Translations under genes and position numbers: made by a program | Part shown: one piece after another, positions 12,156 to 21,830 of the stretch | Layout: every line of letters begins with the position of its first letter | Position numbering within the stretch: position 1 is the first letter of the stretch | The notes under the pieces: model-generated | Seen by the model: the letters and a program-made list of their open reading frames with translations, nothing else | Told to the model about the DNA's origin: nothing | Database searches by the model: none | Source of the DNA: Aquatica leii | Lineage: Eukaryota > Arthropoda > Insecta > Coleoptera > Lampyridae | Length of the DNA stretch: 64,000 bases | Assembly (NCBI GenBank): GCA_035610365.1 | Contig: CM069436.1 | Span: forward strand, 37,331,117 to 37,395,116 | Direction: 5' to 3'

Positions 12156-12357
12156 CTTCTATGGAGTTTAGAATCTGGCTTGGAAGGAATGTGTATGTAT
12201 TAGTAGTGCTGAATTTGTTTTCAAAGATGTGATTTCTTTTTCCTTTAAGTAGTGCAACAGTTTCCAGAGTCGCTACAATCTTTAAAAAACAGATTTTTTA
12301 AGTCTTGGACTGGGTTTATATTCAGCCTTGCCATCAGTTCCCAGATTTAACGATGCA

Positions 12358-13478
12358 ACAAATTATGTAATACTCAGAAGAAACTACTTGTGTACTGACG
12401 GAAATGGATTTTTAGAATTTTATTTATTTTATTCCTGTCTGCAATTCATACAGGTAGTCAAAATTTTTGTATAAAGTTTGTGGACATTTCATAATTCTTG
12501 AGTAAATTTTTTTAAATGGCTGACAATTTTTTTTTCTGGCAGTTCCATCAAAGTTGCCACAAGAATACATCGACCCAGCACCGTTTCTAATCATAAAAAA
12601 AATTTTCACAAATTTTAATATTCATTTAAATTAATATCTTAAACTATAGATTACGTTATTTGTAAAAAATGTATATTAGTCACTGCCTCACTTGCATTAG
12701 TATTTCAGTTTGAGCACTCAATACGAATGTTTTAGTTTTGCGTATTTAGTTTGCAAAATGTCTACAATTGTATTGTTATTGATGGTAAATACTTGTGGAA
12801 TTTTCATATTTGTCCAAAAAGATGTGATAGCATCGACTAATTTATTTCCTTTAATGTTAACTGAATATTTCGCATTTATCTTAAGGCGATGGTAGTACAA
12901 TCGACACTTCTGCTTCTGAGTAAAAATTAACATTTAAAAAACAATCCGGCATTTATGCAGTTTTGGTAAGGCTATCAGTGCTAACAGTTAGGATTAACCT
13001 TATATTGGTTAGCATTAATTGTAGGTACGTTTTTAAATTCTTTACTAACATTACTTTTAGACAATTGCTTCATTCTTCGTAGTAGCGTCGTTAGTTTATT
13101 ATCGCCTAGTTGCAGTTCTATTAAAAATTTTGTTTTCTCTGACTGTGTTTTTGTGAGTTAAGCGTCTCCTGGGCTTTTCGCAATTATTTATTTCCGGTGG
13201 ATTAGAGATATAATTGGAAATTGATTCAAACACGTAACACTCAATATTTGCTAACACTTACTAAAATTTAGTTAAACAAGCAGTTACATTTGTCGATTAA
13301 AATAAGGAATAGGAACCATAACTGTAACGATAGAATAAAAGATTGAGATTTTGACAACAGTTGTTAGGCTTTGTACCAAAAATAGATCAGTAAACTAGAA
13401 ACAAGGTTTCAAGATGCAATAGAATATGTTTAATAAAGAGGTAGTAAATAGTTACTAAATAGTTGCAATGATTTGTAT
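12358..13478. repeat. Resumed 3' flank of receptor unit 1
   Basis: From the AATTATGTAATACTCAGAAG stretch at about 12358 the sequence aligns with 30583 onward (unit 2) and 43756 onward (unit 3). It runs up to the gypsy LTR at 13479 and its counterpart in unit 3 runs unbroken to 45055. The only coding-like content is the minus-strand fragment at 12718-12933. Confidence 0.75.
12718..12933 (-). pseudogene. Unassigned decayed coding fragment shared by three receptor units
   Basis: On the minus strand it reads NIKGNKLVDAITSFW, then IPQVFTINNNTIVDILQTKY. Counterparts near 30960-31105 (unit 2) and 44095-44235 (unit 3) read similarly (SDATTALLSFGTNTIIPQ, VFTVNNNTIANILQTKY), with the same frame mostly kept and differences at wobble-like positions. 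It looks like the tail of an old gene or transposon, not a current gene. I do not recognise the family. Confidence 0.35.
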
Positions 13479-13913
13479 TGAAACGTTCAAGAAATTACTT
13501 GCAAACGCAAGAGCCTTCTAGAAGCTGTTATCTAGTTTCTAGAAGATATAGCGAAAAGTAAGGAACGCTCGAGAAGGATTCGCCGATGTCTATAAATACG
13601 TAAGAAAGAAATCGTAGGTCAGTTATTGTCGAAACGCGAATGCAGCTGTATTAAGAAGATTATCAAGTTGAAATAAATAAGTATCGTTAGCACGCGTGTA
13701 TGTGACTCATAGTGTAAACAAACAATTGTGAAATCCGAGGACGTTATCTTATCTTAAGTGATAGTGTACAACGGTTAAACATAAATTATAGTGTAAGTGT
13801 TTTTATTATTAGATTTTATTAGTTCGGTTAATTTAAAAGTGTACATATTTCTAGAATAAGTAAACGTAGTTTTAATCATTTAAATAAATTAGTTAATAAT
13901 AAAATTCGCAACA
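13479..13913 (+). repeat. 5' LTR of gypsy element
   Basis: 435 bp, opening TGAAACG and closing CGCAACA. The U3 part holds TTCNNGAA palindromes at 13486, 13516 and 13537. TATAAATA is at 13591 and TCAGTT, an arthropod initiator, is at 13619, with its A 30 bases from the TATA start. An AATAAA is near 13670. Confidence 0.92.
13486..13625 (+). promoter_or_regulatory. LTR promoter with heat-shock-element-like palindromes
   Basis: Three TTCNNGAA inverted pairs (TTCAAGAA at 13486-13493, TTCTAGAA at 13516-13523 and 13537-13544) stand 50-100 bases before TATAAATA (13591-13598) and the TCAGTT initiator (13619-13624). TTCNNGAA is the tail-to-tail half of the heat shock factor site NTTCNNGAAN. That HSF drives this LTR is inference. 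Confidence 0.55.
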
Positions 13914-14138
13914 TTGGTGTCGGTGTCGGGTTCGTTTTTATTAGTGTAAATACCATTAAGTAATATAATATCGCTTCCGTAATTGATTGCGTAAATAACT
14001 GTTCGCGATACGCGTGTTTATTTATAAAGTATAAAATAGTGTTTATTAAACTTTTTCTATTAACAAGTGCGTGATCGCGATATTTTGTGTTATACAAAAA
14101 CTGCATTTTAAAAAGTAGTGTATTGAAACTTTATATTC

Positions 14139-15400
14139 GTGTTTAAATTTATGCCGGTGACGCTTTTGCAAGCAGTTAAAATGGATTCAAAAATAATTGA
14201 AATTCTCGAATCGATGAATAGAAAAATGGGCGAAAATTCACAGAAAATTGAAGAAAAACTGTCGGAAAGTTCAAGAAAAATGGAAGAAAAACTCTCCGAA
14301 AATTCACAGAAGATGGAAGAAAATTCTAGAAAAATGGAAGAAAATGCTAGAAGTTTAAAAGAAGAAATAAGAGCGAGCATAGAAAATCAAATAAAGACTA
14401 TTGAGGAACAAATACAGGTTAGTGTAGGAAATCAAATCAAAATTGCGCAAGTGGAAACCCAAGCAGATATGCTAAATTTGAAAGAAGAAATTTGCAAATC
14501 TGTGAATGAGAAAATAGAAGCAATAGAGGACAAATTAGAAGACAGAATAAAACTGATTGAAGAAAGAATGAAGCAAATGAATTGCCACAGTGAAGGTAGC
14601 GTCACGAGTGAAGATTTAATAATGGACCACGGGGAAGAAACCACACACAAGTTCAAAGTTGTACCACCAAATTTTGATGGTAAAGTTCCATGGTCTACCT
14701 ACTACAAGCAGTTTGAAGCCGCAGCTACAGCTAATGGTTGGAGCAACAAGCAGAAAGCTACGTCTTTAATAGTGTCCTTACGTGGAGAAGCACTTGGAAT
14801 TTTACAAACTGTTCCGGACCACCTGCAAGAAAATTACGAACTCTTCATCTCACGATTAGAAATGAGATATGGAGATGCCCATCTTCAACAAGTCTATCAA
14901 GCTCAAATTAAAAGTCGGGTTCAGAAAGCTGCCGAAAGTCTTTAAGAGTTTGAGGCTGACATCGCCAGACTAACACGGCTTGCGTATCCTACAGCACCAG
15001 ATACCTTCTTGGAGCAGTTGGCTATTCAAACCTTTGTAGACGGCCTCCGAGACAACGAAACGCAGCAGACTCTGCGGTTAGCTCGACCGAAGACATTGGA
15101 TGACGCTTTGGTGCATGCTTTGGAGTTTGAAGCAGCAAAACAAGCATCGCAACGAGATGGTCATAGACTCTGCTGTGCTGCAAAAGTACCCGCGCAGACA
15201 CTGGAAAGCATCGAGGAGATAGCGCGACGAAAACTTCGGGAAAGAGGAGTGACAGCTTTGAACTGCGACGAAATAAGCCATGTACGACGGCATCGTACCA
15301 AACCTAAGAAGAGGACTAGAAGAGCGCTCGAAAACTTGGAACGAGGCGAGCGAAAGAAACAAAAAGTAATCTCATCTAGTCAAACTCCGGAGATTACAAT
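14139..15400 (+). pseudogene. gag region of gypsy element
   Basis: This region encodes the capsid-forming protein of a retrotransposon. The first 130 residues are a long charged coiled coil of repeats such as KMEEKLSENSQKMEENS, unusual in length. A gag-like core follows (VVPPNFDGKVPWSTYYKQFE, then ATSLIVSLRGEALGILQTVP) and then a helical part with FVDGLRDNETQQTLRLARP, all typical of insect gypsy gags of the retrotrans_gag family. No CCHC zinc knuckle is evident before protease. The region is not fully intact. Confidence 0.8.
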
Positions 15401-15720
15401 CCAAATGGCATCGCCTAGAGAGCAATTTCATAGCATTTATCTCGATGGCAAGATCAATGGGAGAAGCGTCCATTTACTGGTTGACACGGGAGCGACGAAG
15501 ACCATCATTCGTCCTGACATGTTATTGGAAAACGAGAAGACATCACCAGTAACAGTACGACTTCGAACGGCGACGGGCGACGAAATACCTACTCACGGAC
15601 AGGTCAAAGTAACCATTGGTTTGGGAAATGGAGTACTCGACCATCAAGTACTGGTAGCCGACATCACGGAAGAAGTTATCCTGGGAATGGACGTGATAAA
15701 GAAGTATGGGTTCCATTTGG
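15400..15720 (+). pseudogene. Aspartic protease domain of gypsy pol
   Basis: The retropepsin active-site stretch VHLLVDTGATKTIIR lies near 15470-15510, with the flap region and the later ILGMDVIKKYG block near 15680. This domain processes the gag-pol polyprotein in living elements and sits directly after gag and ahead of RT, as in other Ty3/gypsy elements. Confidence 0.88.
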
Positions 15721-16239
15721 ATATGAAGAACGATGTTCTGAAGATCGACAATGAAGAAATTCCTTTTCATTCGTCAGAGAAGGCAGCCGTGCGAGTCTTA
15801 TTGAGTGAAGACGTGACTCTGCCTGCAAGGACTGAAAGTGTGGTGATGGCACGCCTGGATGGAAGTCTCCGGGAAGGCTACATACGCGCGATTGAACCAA
15901 TGGAGGGCGGCTTAGTTGAAAAGGGACTACTCGTTGGCAGAACTTTAGTACGAGTAAAGAAGACGATGCCAGTAAAGATCTTAAACATCAACTCAGATCC
16001 TGTAACGCTGAAAAAGAAGACCGTGGTAGGCCAATGCACGCCAGTATCACAAATTGTGAGATGCGTGAAGTCGAACGAAGATACGTCGCCGAAGAAGTGT
16101 CCACAACATCTATTGGACATTCTTACCACCAAATGCGAAAACCTCAGCCAAGACCAGCTGGCTAAAGTTAAAGTGTTGATCCAAGAGTACCAAGATGTGT
16201 TCGCGCTGGAGAGTGGCTCCAAAGGAAGAACTAACGTGG

Positions 16240-17520
16240 TGAAACATAAAATTAATACCGGAGACGCTCGGCCGATACGACAACATCCACGCAGACTTCC
16301 TTTGGCGAAAAGAGAAGAAGCCGAACAAATAATTACGGATATGGAGAGAGAAGGCGTGATTGAACCTTCAAGTAGTCCATGGGCATCCCCAGTGTTACTC
16401 GTGAAGAAGAAGGATGGATCAACGAGGTTTTGCGTAGACTACAGGCAGCTAAACGACGTGACCAAAAAGGACAGCTACCCTTTACCCAGAATTGACGATA
16501 CGCTAGACACCCTGTCAGGATCCCAATGGTTTTCTACGTTAGATTTAAAGAGTGGATACTGGCAGGTAGAATTAGAACCCAAGGATCGTGAAAAAACAGC
16601 TTTTACGATCGGAACTGGTTTGTAGCAGTTCACTGTAATGCCCTTTGGCCTGTGTAACGCTCCTGCAACGTTCGAGCGTTTGATGGAGACCATCTTGCGC
16701 GGATTGTCTTGGAAGACGTGCTTGGTTTACCTGGACGACGTGATCGTGGTTGGAAGGTCGTTTGAAGAGCACTTGAACAACTTGAAGGAAGTGTTCCAGC
16801 GATTACGTGGGGCTAACCTCAAACTGAGCCCAAAGAAGTGCCACGTATTTAAGAAGGAAGTCCAATACCTTGGCCACGTCGTATCTAGAGATGGAGTAAG
16901 GGCTGACCCAGACAAAATCCGAGCAGTGCAAGCATGGCCAAGACCGATCGACAAACATCAGGTCCGAAGTTTCCTTGGGTTGTGCACTTATTATAGAAGA
17001 TTTGTCCCCGGATTTGCCAATATTGCCAAACCATTGACAAAATTAACCGAAGAAAAATCAGAATTTAGATGGAATGAACACTGCGAAAATTCTTTTAATA
17101 AACTAAAACAGGCCCTAGTCACTTCGCCGATTTTGAGTTATCCAAGAGAAGATGGAAAGTTTGTTTTGGATACCGACGCAAGCAATCTGGCCATAGGCGC
17201 GGTCCTTTCGCAGGTTCAAGATGGACAAGAAAAGGTTATCGCGTACTTTAGCAAGGTTTTGTCCAGGCCAGAAAGGAATTATTGCGTGACTAGGAGGGAG
17301 CTGTTAGCAGTCGTTAAGTCCATCGAACATTTCTACAAGTATTTGTATGGACGAAAATTCTTACTGAGAACAGGCCACGCCGCTTTAAAATGGCTACTGC
17401 AGTTCCGTAACCCAGAAGGACAAGTGGCAAGATGGATCGAGAGACTGCAAGAGTATGACTACGACACAGAACACCGTGCCGGAAGCAGTCATCGGAACGC
17501 TGATGCCTTGTCTAGAAGAC
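16240..17520 (+). pseudogene. Reverse transcriptase and RNase H domains of gypsy pol
   Basis: RT blocks appear in order: RPIRQHPRRLPLAKREEAE, SPWASPVLLVKKKDGSTRFC, VDYRQLNDVTKKDSYPLPRI, STLDLKSGYWQV, MPFGLCNAPATFERLME, and the catalytic LVYLDDVIVVG near 16725-16755. The connection domain follows, with HVVSRDGVRADPDKI and FLGLCTYYRRFVPGF. RNase H follows with LDTDASNLAIGAVLSQ near 17165 and ends near HRNADALSRRPC. These blocks place the element in Ty3/gypsy. The region is broken like the rest of pol. Confidence 0.9.
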
Positions 17521-17849
17521 CATGTCCGGCGGACTACAGCCATTGTTCGCGACTGGAAGGAAAAGTCGAATGCCTCCGGAGAACTGCTATGGTTGATGAT
17601 GAGTGGGAACCTGAGCAGTTACGTCGCGAACAAGAAGACGATCCTAAAATAAGACTACTCCTGGACTGGAAAGAAAGCGGCCGACGACCAACCTGGGAAG
17701 AAGTGAGTGCTTTGGGCAAAAATATCAAAGCGTACTGGGCGCAGTGGGACTCCTTGATAGTAGAAGACGGTTTTCTTAAGCGATCCCTAGAAAGTGCCGA
17801 GGGCACGGGAAACAGACTACAGCTGGTAGTGCCGAAGAGCAGGGTGACC

Positions 17850-18900
17850 GAAGTGTTGAAGCATCTCCACGATGGGACATCGGGAGGACACTTTGGCATT
17901 AAGAAGACGTTGGGTAAAGTGCGAGAATGATTCTACTGGATGAACTGCAAAGAGGACGTCATGAAATGGTGCCGTAAATGCACAGTCTGCGCATCAGGAA
18001 ATGGTCCAGCGAGAAAGCGCAAAGCACCCATGAAACAATACAACGTAGGAAGCCCTTTGAAAAGAGTTGCGATTGACATCGCAGGGCCGTTCCCAGAATC
18101 CGATTCGGGAAATAAATACATCCTGGTGGCGATGGATTATTTCACGAAATGGACGGAGGCTTACGCCATACCCAACCAGGAAGCAGCTACAGTCGCAGAC
18201 GTATTGGTAAAATAATTTTTCTGCCGGTTTGGAGTTCCGTTGGAGTTACACTCCGATCAAGGCCGCAATTTTGAGTCTGGGCTGTTTCAAGAAGTTTGCC
18301 GACTGTTAGGAATTAAGAAGACTAGGACAACGCCTCTCCATCCTCAATCTGACGGCATGGTTGAACGGATGAATCGGACAATGGGCAAGTACTTAGCCAA
18401 GGTAGTGTCCGAACACCAAAGAGACTGGGATCAGTACTTGCACCTTTTCCTAATGGCATACCGATCATCCGTTCACGAAAGCACAGGCCAAACACCATCC
18501 TGTGTAATGCGATTGCCATGCGACCTTCAATTTGGCCGAAGACCGGAAGAGGAAGTCGCTAGAGAAGATTACGTCGGCAAGCTCGCAAAGAGGCTAGACG
18601 AAGTACATGAAGAGGTTCGTAAAAACACACAAATTGCCAGCGACAGGATGAAAACAAGATATGACGTCAAGGCGCAAAATGGTGGGTTTCAACCTGGCGA
18701 TATGGTCTGGTTGTATAACCCTCAAAGGAGACGTGGTTTGTCGCCGAAGCTGCAAAGGCAATGGGAGGGCCCCTATGAAGTAGTGCAGCGTATTAACGAC
18801 GTTATATACCGCATCCGAAAACCGCCCAGAGGCAAGCCAAAAGTGGTCCACGTCGATCGTCTAGCCCCGTTTGCTGGCGATAACCACAATCCGCAAGTTC
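17850..18900 (+). pseudogene. Integrase domain of gypsy pol
   Basis: The N-terminal zinc-binding HHCC region spans about 17865-18000 (HDGTSGGHFGIKKT, then CRKCTVCASG). The DDE core has the first Asp in AIDIAGPFPESDSG, the second in LHSDQGRNFES, and the Glu in HPQSDGMVERMNR. The C-terminal GPY/F-like module (GDMVWLYNPQRRRGLSPKLQ, WEGPYEVV) spans about 18700-18790. No chromodomain is visible after it; instead the sequence runs into the macrodomain region. The region is broken. Confidence 0.9.
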
Positions 18901-19040
18901 AGGTCCGAACTAGAGTAATAAGTAGCAGAACCAGGAATCCAATCGAAGAAATGGAGTTCGAAAAGTTTATGAACTTATACGGAGGTTCTGGAAAAGCTAG
19001 GTTCGGAGTTACCACCGAGGAACAACAAGACCTGTTCCAG

Positions 19041-19430
19041 ACACAAAAAGATTACGCCATCGCACATTGCGTGAGCGAGGACCTTGACATGTCCAAAGGG
19101 GTTGCAGTCGTGTTTAAAAAGAAGTTTGGGCAGCTAGATGAATTACGAAGACAGCAACCGGCAGTCGGAAAGGTTTTAGGACTACGTGGTGACGGACGCT
19201 TCGTTTTCTATCTGGTCACCAAGAAATACTCACGTGTCAAGCCGTTATTCTGTGGCGAACATTATGGAGTCTCAAGAGACAAATGGAATTCCATCATGTT
19301 AAGAAATTGGCAGTACCCAAGCTTGGTTGTGGCTTAGACCAACTGAATTGGAGGACAGTTCGAAACATGTTGGAGGTCGTCTTCCGAGGAACAGGCATTC
19401 AAGTGTTCGTCTGTAGTTACCAACCGAGGA
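19041..19430 (+). pseudogene. OARD1/TARG1-like macrodomain inside the gypsy element
   Basis: Downstream of integrase the element encodes a macrodomain strongly resembling human OARD1 (TARG1/C6orf130), which removes ADP-ribose from acidic residues. Visible blocks are AHCVSEDLDMSKGVAVVFKK (human [20 protein letters not shown]), GRFVFYLVTKKYSRVKP (human GRYIYYLITKKRASHKP) and LAVPKLGCGLDQLNW (human LSMPRIGCGLDRLQW). These cover the nucleotide loop, the catalytic Lys region and the catalytic Asp region of the cellular enzyme. Human sequence is quoted from memory. Macrodomains are not standard Ty3/gypsy parts, so a host gene was most likely captured. This copy shares the element's broken state. 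Confidence 0.85.
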
Positions 19431-19454
19431 GAGTATTGGGTCAGGAAAAGTCCA

Positions 19455-19520
19455 TTGACTGTTACTTTTATGGTCAAGGAAGTTGCCGAAATGGAGGAAG
19501 CTGCCGCTATCGCCACGATC
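19455..19520 (+). other. CCCH zinc finger encoded near the 3' end of the gypsy element
   Basis: The translated stretch CYFYGQGSCRNGGSCRYRH fits C-x7-C-x5-C-x3-H exactly, the RNA-binding CCCH finger pattern. It lies just after the macrodomain and about 65 bases before the 3' LTR. RNA binding is the family's usual role; its use in this element is unknown. Confidence 0.75.
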
Positions 19521-19583
19521 CTTTTTACCGGTGTCGCATCCAGTCTCCTGTTCTGGGACAGAACAGTCCTAAGAAGGGGTCAG

Positions 19584-20021
19584 TGAAACGTTCAAGAAAT
19601 TACTTGCAAACGCAAGAGCCTTCTAGAAGCTGTTATCTAGTTTTTAGAAGATATAGCGAAAAGTAAGGAACGCTCGAGAAGGATTCGCCGATGTCCATAA
19701 ATACGTAAGAAAGAAATCGTAGGTCAGTTATTGTCGAAACGCGAATGCAGCTGTATTAAGAAGATTATCAAGTTGAAATAAATAAGTATCGTTAGCACGC
19801 GTGTATGTGACTCATAGTGTAAACAAACAATTGTGAAATCCGAGGACGTTATCTTATCTTAAGTGATAGTGTTATACAACGGTTATACATAAATTATAGT
19901 GTAAGTGTTTTTATTATTAGATTTTATTAGTTCGGTTAATTTAAAAGTGTACATATTTCTAGAATAAGTAAACGTAGTTTTAATCATTTAAATAAATTAG
20001 TTAATAATAAAATTCGCAACA
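19584..20021 (+). repeat. 3' LTR of gypsy element
   Basis: 438 bp, near-identical to the 5' LTR and followed by the GTAT target duplication. A purine tract lies immediately upstream at about 19571-19579. Confidence 0.92.
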
Positions 20022-20025
20022 GTAT

Positions 20026-21830
20026 TTTCTTTTACATGGTTGCATATATAAAATTAAAACTTGACAAACGCCAATGATCAGAAAAAAAAATTTACAGATA
20101 TCGCAAATCTTGCAATTATCGGAAGGTGTTGAAAACAAACACAATATTACCTACGTAATATAATGAACAAGATTTACTACAATTTTCAAAAATAAGAATG
20201 CATATATAAATAATAAAAAAACACAAATAACTGGTATTCTAAGTACATATTAAACGAGATGATTCACCAATTGTTTGTATTTAAAATGTGTCCATAAAGT
20301 GCCTGAGAATTGTTTCCCATAACCTCTTCATTGCTGGAAGATGATGAATCAGTAACACCAATGACATAAAAAAAATTTGTGCTAACCAATTATGAGCAAA
20401 ACCGTTCATTATCAAGAATTGCTGCGCGCTGATAAAACATAGCTTCCAGTGAGATATCTAAAGAAAACCCGATGGCGTTATTTTAAATCCATGCATTTTG
20501 AACAAACATCATGGCATGTAAATAGACCGGCGTTACCAATAGTTTCATTTTTGTAGTTCGATTTGTTTGCCCTTTTATAACTTTAGTAGTATGCAATGGT
20601 GGGTACATCTTTTATAAAAAAAATTTCTAGTGAAGCACAAAAATAAGTATTTTGGGCTAATCGTTAACAAAATGCTCAATAAACTCTGTCATAAGTTTGC
20701 TACTGTCTTTATTCCACCAGTAGTCTACTGTTGGCACTAACATTGAGACGCAATGTTTTGGTTGTAAAGCTTTAATGTTGTGAATGACCGTACTAGTTTA
20801 CTTTATCAAATTTAAGTTTTGGTTAGGCAACAAGTATTAGGAAATATTTGAGTTGTGTTGTTAACGCTTCTCTTTTCTAAGTGATGTACGGTAAGAAACA
20901 CAAAACAAGCAACAAAATCTTAAAACATCGAACTTTATTTGACACTAAATATTTTCAAAACAAAAAATCACCTTCGCAAAGCTCAAATAATAATATTGCG
21001 CTCACAAGCATGTTATGAGAGAAAAGGTTGAAAAATTGAGATTCACGTCTGTCATTTTATGGTGGCTTAATATAGATTCGGATAAACGTAAATTTTTCTC
21101 TAGACACAATCAATTTTAGAGCCAAAGTAAAACTTTAAGAAATTTAGCCAAACTACGTTTGGATTAAATAAATTATTCAATAATTAAATAAACAATTTAT
21201 ATTGCGTAATCCCTGACAGTTGTTTTACCACACTCTAATTATTTGACGCGCATTAAAAAAACAACAACAGAACTAAATGATTATTGGATTTTCTGTCATA
21301 TCTAAAGAAGACTTACAGCAGATTGGACGCGACGCGAACTAATCGACATGTCTATTTATTAAATTCCTCAGGTGTTCTTATCGTGATCTTTTGTCGCAAG
21401 AAAAACTAATCTTATAAGCAACTTGTTAATTTCCAAAACAAAAGAAAAGGAAACAATTAATTTGTTCTCTTCGTTTACAACAAAGAAACAAAAAACCTCG
21501 TTTAAGCGATAGAATTAATTTTAAATAATCATTCTCAATTTTCTCGCGTTAGACAGTTAATCGCATCTCTCGTACAATAATCAAATAAATAACTTACAAA
21601 CGCATAAACAAATAAATTAAACTAATTTTTAGCGCCTAATCCTCAAATTGAAGATCACGTATTGCGGTTTGTTGGGTCTTGACTAGACGCAGGTTGAGTT
21701 GGTAATTTTGGCGGTGCTGACAAAATTGTTCACTTCACTGATTTGGCACTTATACGTTATTTTTTGTAATATGTTCTATTAATTGATCTGAAATAGAACA
21801 ATTCACTTTCGCTATCGGTGTTATTGTTGC
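20026..21830. other. Intergenic stretch, no gene recognised
   Basis: The first 60 or so bases continue the receptor flank (they match 45056 onward in unit 3). The remainder is AT-rich with no open frame above background. On the minus strand at about 20870-20250 there are scattered transposase-like phrases (for example WWNKDSSKLMTEFIEHFVND) in broken frames, perhaps a pogo-type remnant, but too weak to name. About 20870-21800 might contain a solo LTR; I found no boundary repeats. Confidence 0.3.

Larger units (their letters stand above)
10191..12160. mobile_element. Cluster of Penelope-like element (PLE) fragments, direct and inverted
   Basis: Three near-identical 3' fragments of one PLE lie side by side: + strand about 10191-10718, - strand about 10719-11537, and + strand about 11535-12155. 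The first and third share the same internal deletion of roughly 170 bp, between the AAGGTTACA and TTGGTAAGACC stretches, that the inverted copy lacks. TACA precedes both break positions, so the deletion has microhomology. The high similarity implies a recent event. PLEs often insert as truncated, partly inverted tandem copies. Confidence 0.75.
9000..12357 (+). mobile_element. Ty3/gypsy fossil, split by a Penelope cluster
   Basis: A heavily decayed internal piece of a gypsy element with many breaks and no LTRs found. In order it shows the end of the reverse transcriptase (near 9069-9240, with WYRRFIP), an RNase H trace with VITDHHSL near 9570, the post-RNase H tether, and the integrase zinc region (about 9930-10110, CNVCAAQK). 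The start of the integrase core lies just before 10190. Integrase-like sequence resumes at about 12180 and runs to 12357, where the receptor 3' flank begins again. Between lies the PLE cluster, so the PLE copies landed inside this older fossil. Confidence 0.65.
13475..20025 (+). mobile_element. Young Ty3/gypsy LTR retrotransposon with captured macrodomain
   Basis: LTRs lie at 13479-13913 and 19584-20021 (TG...CA), flanked by the 4-bp duplication GTAT (13475-13478 and 20022-20025). The LTRs differ by only a few substitutions and one 3-bp indel, roughly 1 percent, so the insertion is recent. A tRNA-primer-site-like TGGTGTCGGTGTCGG starts one base after the 5' LTR and a purine tract AAGAAGGGG ends just before the 3' LTR. 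Internal order is gag, protease, RT, RNase H, integrase, macrodomain, CCCH finger. The coding region is mostly open but broken, with about four or five breaks. The empty site is preserved in unit 3 near 45052. Confidence 0.93.

Noticed and set aside
12710-12895. + strand frame with possible membrane segments
   Set aside because: Not kept open in units 2 and 3, whereas the minus-strand reading is partly kept.
15078-18851. Minus-strand frames across the gypsy element
   Set aside because: Antisense shadows of gag-pol; no independent motifs.
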